Shown in pieces: positions 18,276 through 27,543 of a DNA stretch of 64,000 bases (its first letter is position 1; every line of letters begins with the position of its first letter). A program made the position numbers and the translations under genes. The notes under the pieces are model-generated. The model saw nothing but the letters and a program-made list of their open reading frames with translations, ran no database searches and was not told where the DNA came from. The DNA is from SAR324 cluster bacterium. Its GTDB lineage: Bacteria; SAR324; XYD2-FULL-50-16. The stretch lies in NCBI GenBank assembly GCA_028282885.1, contig JANQGX010000038.1:124001-188000 (forward strand), read 5' to 3'.

Positions 18276-21200
18276 CTACTCTCCGGCAATCAATTGATGA
18301 ACAGCAGAAGCCAGGGTTTCGATGGTGAAAGGTTTCTGCAGAAATACATCAATTCCTTCCCGCAGCAGTTCTTTAACACGGACATCAGTCTTTAAACCTG
18401 ATACCAAAATAACCCTGAGATCAGGATCAATTTCCTTCATTTTGTAATACGTCTCCCTTCCCGACATCAAAGGCATTGCCATATCCAACAGTATCACCTT
18501 GATCTTCCCGTGATGCGTCCTGAAAATGTCAAGGGCCTCCTGCCCGTTTTCGGCCAGCATGACAGTGTATCCGCACTCTTCCAGGATATCCCGCGAAGCA
18601 AGCCTCATCAGTTCTTCGTCATCCACAACCAGAATAAGGCCTTCCCCTTTCGGCACCGAAACGTCGGCAGCACCAACATGAAGATGTTTGTCTTGATCCT
18701 GCATTACAGGGAGATATACGTTAACCGTAGTGCCGGCCCCTTCGCTGGACCTTACATCAAGAAACCCGTTATGAAGTCGTACGCTATTGTAGACCATGGC
18801 CAGCCCCAAACCGGTTCCTTTACCCTTATCCTTTGTGGTAAAAAACGGGTCGAAGATCATGCCAATCGTTCTGGCACTCATCCCCACCCCGGTATCGGAA
18901 ACAGACAGAATCCAATAATCACTCTCCCCGGCTTCCGGGTACCTGGATTTAAGGTGATCATCCGGAGTGATGCGTTCGGTCGAGAGGCTCAGAATACCAC
19001 CCCAGGGTTGGTCTTTCCCTTTCATAATAGTCATGGAATGCTCAGCGTTTACACAGAGATTCAACAGGACCCGTTCAATCTGACTCGGATCTGCCATGAC
19101 CATAGCCGGTTCCGTCTGATAGCCGGGATTCAGTTGCACTGACTTATCGCAACTGTTTCTGGCGATTTTTACAACATGTTTGATGGTCAGGTTAAGGTCC
19201 ACAGGGGCAAAATTCAACTCCTGCTTGCGTGACAGGGTAAGCAATTGGCTGATCATATCGGAAGCACGGACTCCGGATTGGGTCATGACCTCGATATATT
19301 CCAGCAGTTTTTGAGAGTCCACCCCGCCACGGAGTTTCAGTTTATGGGATATCAGAGAAAGGGTCGCCATGATACCCCCCAGGACGTTGTTAAAATCATG
19401 TGCCAATCCCCCCGCCAGCGTTCCCACCGTTTCCATTTTCTGCGCCTGGATCAGCTCCCTATCCGCTTTGATACGATCTGTCACATCCCGCACTGTGGCG
19501 TGCAAAACTGTTTTCCCCGGCAGTTCCATCCTGGTCAGGAGGACAGTGGCGAAAAACTCCGATCCGTCGGGTCGTTGATACTTCCACTTGAAATAGTGGC
19601 TGCCGTTTTCCATTGCCAGGCGCACCATCTCTTTTTCTTTCAGGGATGACAGTTGACCGTCTTCCTGGGAAAGAGGTGAAAAATCAATTGGGGTTTTTCG
19701 GGTCAGGTCGGATTCATTCCGACAACCGAACAACTCAATGGCTGCCGGATTGGCATTTATATAGGCTTTACCCGGATCGATGATCATGATGGCATCTTTG
19801 GAGAAAGTATAAAGCACCCTGTAGCGTTCCTCACTGGTCCGAAGCTCTTCTTCAACCCGTTCCCTCTCTGTGATCTGTTGTTGCAGTTCCGTAACTTTTC
19901 CTTCCAGGGCATCGGCATGGGCGGCCATCAGCGTTTCTTTCTCCTTATGATAGTCGATGCTCTTCTTCAACTCCTCGGGGCTGATTTCCAGCTCTGCCAG
20001 GATTTTGCTGTAAGCGGCGGTGAGCTCCCCTGATTCCTGTTTGGTAAACATATCGGCAGATTTGAGCGTTTTGTAAGCGGCTGCTGTGCCAATGGATCCT
20101 GCTAACAGCTTTTCAGTACTGCTACAAAAGTCCATCAGCTCAACCACGGTCACCATTTGTTTTTCTTTCAAACCGCTCATTTCTATCGCTTTATCCAGCA
20201 AGCGGTCTGCCCGCACCAGTCCAAGATATCGTTTGACCGAGGATTTCAACCGCTGCCTTTTTTCCTCCAGATCTATTTTCCCGTCTCGTGCCGATTCCAG
20301 GGAAAACATGGGAGTTTCCAGCCCTACAAAAGCGTTGGCGGTCTCTTCACCGGTTTTACTGCTGGAAAAGAGAATGGAACCGAGAATATAGCATCCCAGG
20401 TTTAAAAGAATGGACCAGAATACGCCATGGGGAACAAAGGGAAGCCCTGTCAAACCGAACAGACTTTCAGGTTTTAGCAGTTCGACGCCCCAGGGTCCGG
20501 ATTTCAACACCTGGGACGCTATCCAGCCACTCCTGATGAAAGTGGGAAGTAAAAGCGTATATACCCAGGTGGCAAAACCGGCTCCCAATCCCAATAGTGC
20601 TCCAACCAGATTCCCCCTTCTCCAGAAAATCCCGCCGATGATACAGGGGGCGAACTGAAAGGCGGCAGCGAACGATATAATTCCCATGTTCACCAGGGTT
20701 TGGCTTCCCGCCAAAGCCCTTTCGAACCAGTACCCAAACAGGATAACGGCAGCTACGGCTAACCAGCGCAGTTTCAGGATCTGCATCCTTAAAAATCCCA
20801 ATCCCGGTAAAAAGTCAAGCAGGGGAAGCAGGATGTGATTGGTTAACATAGTGGACATGGTCATGGAGCTGATCATTATCATGCTGGCCGCAGCGGAAAA
20901 ACCGCCCAGAAAAACCAGCAGGGTCAACCAGTCATCACCAAACTGCAGGGGAAGATAGAGAACAAACATATCCGCGTGTTTCTCGGGCAAACCTTTCATC
21001 AGCCCCACCAATGCAATTGGTAGCACGAACAGGTTGATCAAAAACATATAGAGGGGAAACAGCCATTTTGCTGTCTTGACATGCTCAACCGAGGCATTCT
21101 CAACAACAGAGATATGAAACTGCCTGGGAAGGAAGAAAATGGCGGACATTCCCAGCAGCAAATAGGTTAACCAGGTAGCAAAGGAGATGTTTTCCGGTGT

Positions 21201-21920
21201 GTTGGGATTCGGGTCCGTGGAACGTCCGGCATAGTCACTCCACTGGGAGAACACATCACCGATCCCATTGAAAACAAAATAGGTTACAAAAATCCCGATA
21301 GCGAGAAACGCCACCAGCTTGACAATCGATTCCACTGCCACTGCGAATACCATCCCCTGGTGGCGCTCGGTTGGATCCAGCTTCCTGACCCCGAACATTA
21401 TGGTGAAGGTGATCATCAGGACCACGATTACCTGGCCGGTATAATCGGATATGGAGAACCCCGTACCAACGACAGGGATAGCCAGCACCTCAAAGGCTGC
21501 AATCACCGCTTTGAATTGCAATGCGATGTAGGGAGCCATGCCCACGAATATCATCAGGGTAACCATAGCGGCCAGCAATTGTGATCGATCATAACGTGCC
21601 GCAATGAAATCGGCTATACTATTGATACGATAGGATTGTTTGATTTTTATCAGTTTCACCAACACCCAGTCCCAGAGAATGATGGACAGGGTCGGACCGA
21701 TATAGATTGTCAGGAACAGAAAGCTGGATGTGGCGGCATTCCCTACGCTTCCGTAAAAGGTCCAGGAAGTACAGTAGACCGCCAGCGATAGGGAATAGAC
21801 AACAGCGTTGTTCGCCAGATTTCTTCCCGTAGGTCTGCTGCGATCTGCCCAATTGGCGACCAGAAACAGAAGACCGATGTAAATACAGATGACCAGAAAG
21901 ATGGTGAGGGCATCAAGCAT
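18276..21920 (-). CDS. Hybrid sensor histidine kinase with N-terminal sodium:solute symporter (SSS/PutP-like) domain, STAC-like linker, PAS, HisKA/HATPase and REC
   Basis: 1214 aa; multi-TM N-terminus with RYDRSQLLAAMVTLMIFVG, GGLAHDFNNVLGGIMATLS (H-box), DTGVGMS...GKGTGLGLAMVYNSV, C-terminal REC ILVVDDEELMRLASRDILEE...ILLDMAMPLMSG. Confidence 0.9.
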   Translation of the reverse strand: MLDALTIFLVICIYIGLLFLVANWADRSRPTGRNLANNAVVYSLSLAVYCTSWTFYGSVGNAATSSFLFLTIYIGPTLSIILWDWVLVKLIKIKQSYRINSIADFIAARYDRSQLLAAMVTLMIFVGMAPYIALQFKAVIAAFEVLAIPVVGTGFSISDYTGQVIVVLMITFTIMFGVRKLDPTERHQGMVFAVAVESIVKLVAFLAIGIFVTYFVFNGIGDVFSQWSDYAGRSTDPNPNTPENISFATWLTYLLLGMSAIFFLPRQFHISVVENASVEHVKTAKWLFPLYMFLINLFVLPIALVGLMKGLPEKHADMFVLYLPLQFGDDWLTLLVFLGGFSAAASMIMISSMTMSTMLTNHILLPLLDFLPGLGFLRMQILKLRWLAVAAVILFGYWFERALAGSQTLVNMGIISFAAAFQFAPCIIGGIFWRRGNLVGALLGLGAGFATWVYTLLLPTFIRSGWIASQVLKSGPWGVELLKPESLFGLTGLPFVPHGVFWSILLNLGCYILGSILFSSSKTGEETANAFVGLETPMFSLESARDGKIDLEEKRQRLKSSVKRYLGLVRADRLLDKAIEMSGLKEKQMVTVVELMDFCSSTEKLLAGSIGTAAAYKTLKSADMFTKQESGELTAAYSKILAELEISPEELKKSIDYHKEKETLMAAHADALEGKVTELQQQITERERVEEELRTSEERYRVLYTFSKDAIMIIDPGKAYINANPAAIELFGCRNESDLTRKTPIDFSPLSQEDGQLSSLKEKEMVRLAMENGSHYFKWKYQRPDGSEFFATVLLTRMELPGKTVLHATVRDVTDRIKADRELIQAQKMETVGTLAGGLAHDFNNVLGGIMATLSLISHKLKLRGGVDSQKLLEYIEVMTQSGVRASDMISQLLTLSRKQELNFAPVDLNLTIKHVVKIARNSCDKSVQLNPGYQTEPAMVMADPSQIERVLLNLCVNAEHSMTIMKGKDQPWGGILSLSTERITPDDHLKSRYPEAGESDYWILSVSDTGVGMSARTIGMIFDPFFTTKDKGKGTGLGLAMVYNSVRLHNGFLDVRSSEGAGTTVNVYLPVMQDQDKHLHVGAADVSVPKGEGLILVVDDEELMRLASRDILEECGYTVMLAENGQEALDIFRTHHGKIKVILLDMAMPLMSGRETYYKMKEIDPDLRVILVSGLKTDVRVKELLREGIDVFLQKPFTIETLASAVHQLIAGE

Positions 21921-21926
21921 ATGCTG

Positions 21927-22154
21927 TTAATCCCGTTTATTCAAAAATGAACCGATCCCGGCCAGGATATGAGCCATAACAATGGCTCCCCAGACGAGAT
22001 ATAAATAGAGGTACATGCCTTTGATTGACGACAGGAAAGTGGTGCCCAGAAACGGCCAGGTGAACAGCAGGAAACCCATGAAGAAGAGCACGATCTGGAT
22101 TTCACCCCTGCTTAAAAAGGATTGCAGAATGGAAATCACTTTTCTAATTCTCAT
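21927..22154 (-). CDS. Small two-TM membrane protein, possible partner of the SSS-kinase
   Basis: 75 aa, two hydrophobic segments (IVLFFMGFLLFTWPFL; YLYLVWGAIVMAHILAGIG); stop 6 nt upstream of the kinase start. Confidence 0.7.
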   Translation of the reverse strand: MRIRKVISILQSFLSRGEIQIVLFFMGFLLFTWPFLGTTFLSSIKGMYLYLYLVWGAIVMAHILAGIGSFLNKRD

Positions 22155-22464
22155 GCTGAAAGCCCCATTGTTGGAATGGTGAATGGCCTTTGGCGAAAGA
22201 TCAGATCAATCGATGACTGGGGTATGGTAATGGTAAATCCGGTATGGACAACCGTTTAAAATCATGTGGATCTGTTTTTAATTATAATACCATAGAAGTT
22301 TTACTAATGGAAGAAGAAGGACCGGATTGGGGGGCGGGAAGCACAGCGGTAATCCTTTCGAATAACAGAGTAAAAATAACCAATTTTATCAGCAAAATTC
22401 TGCAGAAAGTTAACCGATCAGGTGTTGACGGAACAGGGAGGTTAGTTTGCAGGCGGCCTGATCC

Positions 22465-23955
22465 TTACATGAGATCATAGATGATCTGCCCCAGGATCTC
22501 GATACTTTTTTCAAAATGCCTGGTTACGGGATTACCGCAGCCCAATCGGATGCAGTTCTGGTATCTGCCTGAAACGGAGCAGAGGACCCCGGGCATGACC
22601 AGGATGTTTTCCAAAAGCGCCTCCCTGTGCAGTTCAATAGTGTCGATCTTATCATTTAGCTGAACCCATAGATTCAAACCGCCGCCCGGATTGGATATTC
22701 TGGTATCCTTAGGGAAATACCGGACGACAGCCATGATCAGGTCGCTCATCTGTTTCTTTAATTCATTTCTGACAAACCTGAGCTGTCGCTCATAGGAGTC
22801 GTTTTTCAGGAACTGCACAATCAGGTATTGGTTCAGTTTGGAACCTGACAGGGAAAGGTTGGACTTCAACTCCTGAACCTGCTCCATAAAAATCCCGGGA
22901 ATGGCCCATCCGACTCTTAGCCCCGGGGCCAGAGTTTTTGAGAAAGAAGAGCAGTATAATACCAATCCCTTTTCATCGAAAGATTTCAGGGTGGATGGCC
23001 TTCTCTCCTCGAAGTGAAGTTCGCCGAAAACATCATCCTCAATGATCGGGATATTTTTATGGTTCATCAATCGAACCAGTTTTTCACGCTTTTCGTTGGG
23101 CATGACATAACCCAACGGATTTTGATAACTGGGATTAAAAAGACAGGCTTTGACCTGTTGCGAGTCCAGGATCTCCTCAAGTTTATCGACTTCAACCCCC
23201 TCGGTCAGGTTTGTGGGCAGCTCCAGGGCAAACATATTGTTCTGCTCAATCAACTGCAAAAATCCGTTATAGGTAGGGGTTTCAACACCAATGATATCTC
23301 CCGGTTTAGCCACAGCACGCAGACAGAGGCTGATGGCATCCATGCAACCGTTGGTGATGATAATCTCCTCCGATGAGATCCTGCCGGAAACTCCCAGTGT
23401 CCTTTTGGCGATTTGCCTCCTAAGCTCCAGCGATCCCATGGAGCGATCATATCCGAAAACATGGTCCATCTCTTCTATGGAAATAGACTTGAATATTTTC
23501 GAGAACTGCTTCAGGGGGAGAATATCATTGGCTGGAATAGCCAAGCCCACCGATGTCAGGTGAGTCTTTCCAACCTGTCTTGTCATCTCATGAGACAGCT
23601 TCGCAACCCGCACCTTTTGAGGATTTTTTTGACACTCGACCAGTTTCGGAGATTCCTGACGATGATGGAGGATATTGCTGACAAAGAAACCCGATTTTTC
23701 CCTGGCTTCGACGATTCCACGCCGTTCCAGTTCCATATAAGCTTTATGAACCGTGGATATACTATTGTTGGATTCATTGTGAATCTTTCGCAGGGATGGA
23801 AGCCTTTCTCCGGCGTGAAATTCTCCATTCAAAACTTTAATCTCTATTTCGTTTGCCAGGTCGATATATTGAAATGTCATGTCAATTTCATCTGTTATGC
23901 TTTTTGGAAAAACTCTGTTCATATGTATACTATTTTCAAAAAATGGATCTGTCAA
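22465..23955 (-). CDS. MocR/GabR-family regulator (GntR wHTH + class I aminotransferase domain)
   Basis: wHTH LANEIEIKVLNGEFHAGERLPSLRKIHNESNNSISTVHKAYMELERRGIVEAREKSGFFV; PLP domain SSFSKTLAPGLRVGWAIP. The real start may be Met26 (23880) rather than 23955. Confidence 0.9.
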   Translation of the reverse strand: MTDPFFENSIHMNRVFPKSITDEIDMTFQYIDLANEIEIKVLNGEFHAGERLPSLRKIHNESNNSISTVHKAYMELERRGIVEAREKSGFFVSNILHHRQESPKLVECQKNPQKVRVAKLSHEMTRQVGKTHLTSVGLAIPANDILPLKQFSKIFKSISIEEMDHVFGYDRSMGSLELRRQIAKRTLGVSGRISSEEIIITNGCMDAISLCLRAVAKPGDIIGVETPTYNGFLQLIEQNNMFALELPTNLTEGVEVDKLEEILDSQQVKACLFNPSYQNPLGYVMPNEKREKLVRLMNHKNIPIIEDDVFGELHFEERRPSTLKSFDEKGLVLYCSSFSKTLAPGLRVGWAIPGIFMEQVQELKSNLSLSGSKLNQYLIVQFLKNDSYERQLRFVRNELKKQMSDLIMAVVRYFPKDTRISNPGGGLNLWVQLNDKIDTIELHREALLENILVMPGVLCSVSGRYQNCIRLGCGNPVTRHFEKSIEILGQIIYDLM

Positions 23956-24040
23956 ATAATTTTTATATACATGAAATTTTTATATTTTAAATGAAATTAC
24001 ATCTGTTATGTATAATATTGTAACAACCTGAATCTGTTAT
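23890..24040. promoter_or_regulatory. Repeated ATCTGTTAT motif in the MocR / small-ORF divergent region (putative MocR operator)
   Basis: Exact ATCTGTTAT at 23890-23898, 24001-24009 and 24032-24040, all in the same orientation; partial copy ATCTGTCAA at 23947. Confidence 0.6.
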
Positions 24041-24126
24041 TTCTGATTTCATGAGGTAAAATGGACCTACAGTTCAACACGGAACATCGCTTAAACGATT
24101 CATTTCCCTCTTAAAAAGGAGGAACC

Positions 24127-24324
24127 ATGATCAATCCCTTTGTTATCGAAAACGAAATCAGATATCGAAAGGAAAAGTTAGAAAAAGAGTTGGCACATCA
24201 ATACCCAATTCCATTGGAAGAAGAACTCATCTGTGATTCGGTTAAACAAAGAAAATCCGCAATGGGTTATTTCAGATTATTGCTGGAGCTTATCCACATC
24301 AGAACCAGGGGGATCAATGCTTAG
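24127..24324 (+). CDS. Small orphan protein (65 aa), coupled to downstream GNAT
   Basis: SD-like aaaggagg a few nt upstream of the ATG at 24127; stop overlaps the start of the next gene (ATGCTTAG). Confidence 0.55.
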   Translation: MINPFVIENEIRYRKEKLEKELAHQYPIPLEEELICDSVKQRKSAMGYFRLLLELIHIRTRGINA

Positions 24325-25144
24325 ATTATCGTCGGACGATTATGGCCGGGTTTCGAAACTATTATCGAAAGTGACCATCAACCATCTCTTTGCAAAATCA
24401 GTTGTCGAGAAGCATGTGGATGGCTCGGTGTTTACCGATTCTATCACCCAACCAACTGCTGTCTACATAGCGCACCCCTATGGCATGTCCCTTCTGTTCG
24501 GATCTCCGGAGCACCGGGGATTCAACCAGGAGCTGAAAAACTATCTGCTGGGAAAAGCCGGGAGGACAATCAGCGAGGAGTGGCTGCAGGCTTGTCCTGC
24601 ATCTTGGAACAGTGCAATAGCCAAGCTGTTGGGAGACAGACTGGTGAAGGCTGAGCCAACGGATCCCAATCCTCAACTCAACAAGGTAACCGAATTCAGC
24701 CGGGTTCTTTTTAAATTTGACCCGGAGAAGTATCGTCTTTTCAGATCAGGTTTTCCACTTCATCACTTTGATATTAACAGATCCGGAAAACATGCATACC
24801 ACGCCATAACAGGCAGCGTTATTCCCGGCAATTTCTGGCGGAACGAAGATCATTTTGTCACAGACGGTATCGGATTTCATGTGGAACACAAAGGGGGTCC
24901 GGTCTCCATGTCATTTGCCTCATTTCTTCATGCCCGGGAACTGGAAATCGGTATCGAAACCCTCCCCGAATTCCGGAATAGAGGAATGGCGCTGGCTGCC
25001 TGTTCATCTCTCATAGATTATTGTTTGGAAAACGATTATGAACCGATCTGGTCTTGTCGTCTGCAGAACAGGGCTTCCTTCCGCCTGGCGGTAAAACTCG
25101 GATTCGAGCCGACCAGAACCTTACCGTATTACCGTCTGGTCTGA
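24317..25144 (+). CDS. GNAT-like acetyltransferase
   Basis: From ATG 24317; C-terminal HARELEIGIETLPEFRNRGMALAACSSLIDYCLENDYEPIWSCRLQNRASFRLAVKLGFEP matches a GNAT fold. The ORF track start at 24233 is probably too early. Confidence 0.72.
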   Translation: MLRLSSDDYGRVSKLLSKVTINHLFAKSVVEKHVDGSVFTDSITQPTAVYIAHPYGMSLLFGSPEHRGFNQELKNYLLGKAGRTISEEWLQACPASWNSAIAKLLGDRLVKAEPTDPNPQLNKVTEFSRVLFKFDPEKYRLFRSGFPLHHFDINRSGKHAYHAITGSVIPGNFWRNEDHFVTDGIGFHVEHKGGPVSMSFASFLHARELEIGIETLPEFRNRGMALAACSSLIDYCLENDYEPIWSCRLQNRASFRLAVKLGFEPTRTLPYYRLV

Positions 25145-25258
25145 AGTTCTTATAATCACCCCTGGTCAGACCGCTGGGATAAAGCAGGCGAGAACCAGCC
25201 GGATTGTGCATGATTCAAGAGATGATTTCGACCGGATGATTCTGCAAGGATGACTAGG

Positions 25259-25323
25259 CCGGTTCCTTAACCGGAATCAGCAGAGGGTTGGTGGGGATAA
25301 ATCCGGGAGTTAGGGAACTCCGG
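25259..25323. terminator. Tandem hairpins between convergent genes
   Basis: CCGGTT-cctt-AACCGG at 25259-25274; CCGGGAGTT-aggg-AACTCCGG at 25303-25323. No strong U-tract. Confidence 0.4.
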
Positions 25324-25330
25324 CTGTCAT

Positions 25331-25906
25331 TTACAGAAACAGGTTGAAAAAGGCAAATGCCGCTACCAACACAGCAAAGATAATCCCGAAAATGCGTGAA
25401 ACACTCCCCAGCTCTTCATCGGAAAGCCCTTCGACATTTTGTGCCTGCTCTTCAGTAGCTTCTTCGTCTTTTCGAACCACCCTGAGTTTGGGTTTGCCCT
25501 TAGCTTCGGGCAGATCGGGAAACAGGTTTTGGTTTTCCACGTGATTCATCACTTTCCCGAAAAAATACCAATAGGTGGACTGATTATCTCCGGAGTATCT
25601 CACCGCCTGATCCTCTCCCAGTGTCTGCTCAACCAGGACGGCAATTTCCGCATAGACAGCCACATGATTAAGAAAGGAATCGAAATCGGTTCTCTCAAAA
25701 CTCTGGAAAAAGTTATAAAAATCAGAATTTTCCGGCTTGCCGTTCTCCCGATTCAGAATAATAAACAGAACCGACCAGCGTAGAAAATGTCTTGACAACT
25801 GGTTGGCTTCATCATCTCCCTCGAACATCCAATTAGAAAAAGATGTAAATACCTCTTCATTGAGTTTGCCATCGTCTGTTTGCAGGTAGTCAAAAATATT
25901 TTCCAT
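25331..25906 (-). CDS. Uncharacterised protein with C-terminal TM anchor
   Basis: 191 aa, acidic soluble region then IFGIIFAVLVAAFAFFNLFL at the extreme C-terminus. Confidence 0.6.
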   Translation of the reverse strand: MENIFDYLQTDDGKLNEEVFTSFSNWMFEGDDEANQLSRHFLRWSVLFIILNRENGKPENSDFYNFFQSFERTDFDSFLNHVAVYAEIAVLVEQTLGEDQAVRYSGDNQSTYWYFFGKVMNHVENQNLFPDLPEAKGKPKLRVVRKDEEATEEQAQNVEGLSDEELGSVSRIFGIIFAVLVAAFAFFNLFL

Positions 25907-26223
25907 AATTCACCGCTGAGAGTTTGGGGTAGCAATTATCGCGCATTATCTGAGCAAATCTTATCACTATCTAAAGTTTCAGGCAATTGTGTCTGTCGGT
26001 GGTGATTTGATTTTATATTGTCTCTTCATTAAAAACCGTATAAGTTGGAATACGTATGGCAGCAAACGGGATGATCAATATATCAGTGACTCAGGAGTTG
26101 TAAAACCGGGACCTTTCATCGCATTATGGTTCTTCTCTCGTGATCCTGTGGAACACTTATGAGGTCACATTATCGTTAAACATCCTGTTCCGGTGATACC
26201 GGGACCTTAAATTTGGCAGGACT

Positions 26224-27543
26224 ATGCAAAGCGAGACAGCCATGAGTGTCGCTATCAGGGGCGACATCATACATTTTACTGCAAATCCGTTTACCACAAA
26301 CGAAGAACAGAGCCTGCAGATTTTCGAATCCGGGATGCTGATCATCGAAGAGGGCAGGATCCGGCAAGTAGGGTTCGCTTCGGATCTTGAACACCTTCTT
26401 CCGCCAGATAATGTTGTGCATGATTACTCCGGTCATCTGATTCTTCCGGGCTTTATTGATACCCACCTGCACTATCCGCAAACGGATGTCATTGCCTCAT
26501 ATGGTAAACAGCTACTGGAGTGGCTTCAAACCTACACTTTTCCCTGTGAAGGGAGGTTTGATGACCCGGAATATGCGGAAAATGTTGCTGACTTCTTTCT
26601 GGATGAACTCCTCAGGAACGGCACCACCACGGCCCAGGTGATGTCGACCAGCCATCAGCAATCGGCTGAGCTGTTTTTTCAAAAATCACTCGCCAGAAAC
26701 CTGCGGATGATCACCGGGAAAACAATGATGGATCGTAATGCTCCTGATTATCTGTTGGACACACCCGATTCCGGATATGAGCAGTCTCTTGAGTTGATTG
26801 AACGATGGCATGGCAGGAATCGGCTGTCATATGCCGTTTCCCCCAGGTTTGCCGTAACCTCCGGTGAAGAGCAACTAAAAAGAACAGCGGAGTTAATGGA
26901 GTTCCGACCGGGTCTCTATCTGCAAACGCATTTGTCGGAAAACCGTGATGAAATCAAGCTGGTCGCAGAACTCTTTCCCTGGAGTAAAAATTATCTGGAT
27001 GTTTATGATCACTTTGGACTCGTCAGAGAACGTGCGACCTTTGCCCATTCCATCCATCTTCCCGAAGAGAATTACCGACTGCTCTCCGAAAAAGACGCTG
27101 CCATCTCTTTTTGTCCGACATCCAATCTTTTCATCGGAAGCGGTCTTTTTGATTTTGACTCAACCATTCGGCATAACGTCTCACTCGGAATGGGAACCGA
27201 TATTGGCGGCGGCACCAGTTTTTCCATGCTAAAGACCCTGGGAGAGGCATACAAAGTCCTGCAATTACGGGAACAGACGTTATCACCCTTGAAGGCGTTT
27301 TATTTGGTAACCTTGGGCGGAGCCGAGGCACTCTGCCTTGATGACAAAATCGGCAGCTTTCAACCCGGGAAAGAAGCGGATTTTGTCGTTTTGAACACCA
27401 ACGCCACCCCACTGATACAGAGAAGAATGGAAATGTCGGACTCTCTTATTGACAAGTTGTTTATTTTAATGACCATGGGAGACGATCGTTCGATAGAGGC
27501 AACATTCATCATGGGCAATAGGCAATACGAGAAAACAAGTTGA
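26224..27543 (+). CDS. guaD: Guanine deaminase
   Basis: 439 aa; LPGFIDTHLHYPQTDVIASYGKQLLEWLQTYTFPCE, LQTHLSENRDE, FAHSIHL, GMGTDIGGGTSFSM. Confidence 0.93.
   Translation: MQSETAMSVAIRGDIIHFTANPFTTNEEQSLQIFESGMLIIEEGRIRQVGFASDLEHLLPPDNVVHDYSGHLILPGFIDTHLHYPQTDVIASYGKQLLEWLQTYTFPCEGRFDDPEYAENVADFFLDELLRNGTTTAQVMSTSHQQSAELFFQKSLARNLRMITGKTMMDRNAPDYLLDTPDSGYEQSLELIERWHGRNRLSYAVSPRFAVTSGEEQLKRTAELMEFRPGLYLQTHLSENRDEIKLVAELFPWSKNYLDVYDHFGLVRERATFAHSIHLPEENYRLLSEKDAAISFCPTSNLFIGSGLFDFDSTIRHNVSLGMGTDIGGGTSFSMLKTLGEAYKVLQLREQTLSPLKAFYLVTLGGAEALCLDDKIGSFQPGKEADFVVLNTNATPLIQRRMEMSDSLIDKLFILMTMGDDRSIEATFIMGNRQYEKTS

Noticed and set aside
20086-20658. Overlapping + strand ORFs inside the hybrid kinase (20086, 20157, 20288, 20410)
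   Set aside because: Antisense to a well-defined kinase; mutually overlapping in different frames, so cannot all be real and none has motifs.
22244-22480. 78-aa ORF in the 22.2-22.5 kb intergenic region
   Set aside because: No plausible SD or motif, overlaps the end of the MocR gene on the other strand; likely spurious.
25907-26223. Purine riboswitch upstream of guaD
   Set aside because: I looked for the conserved purine aptamer core and the P1/P2/P3 layout and could not match it; only short direct repeats are visible.
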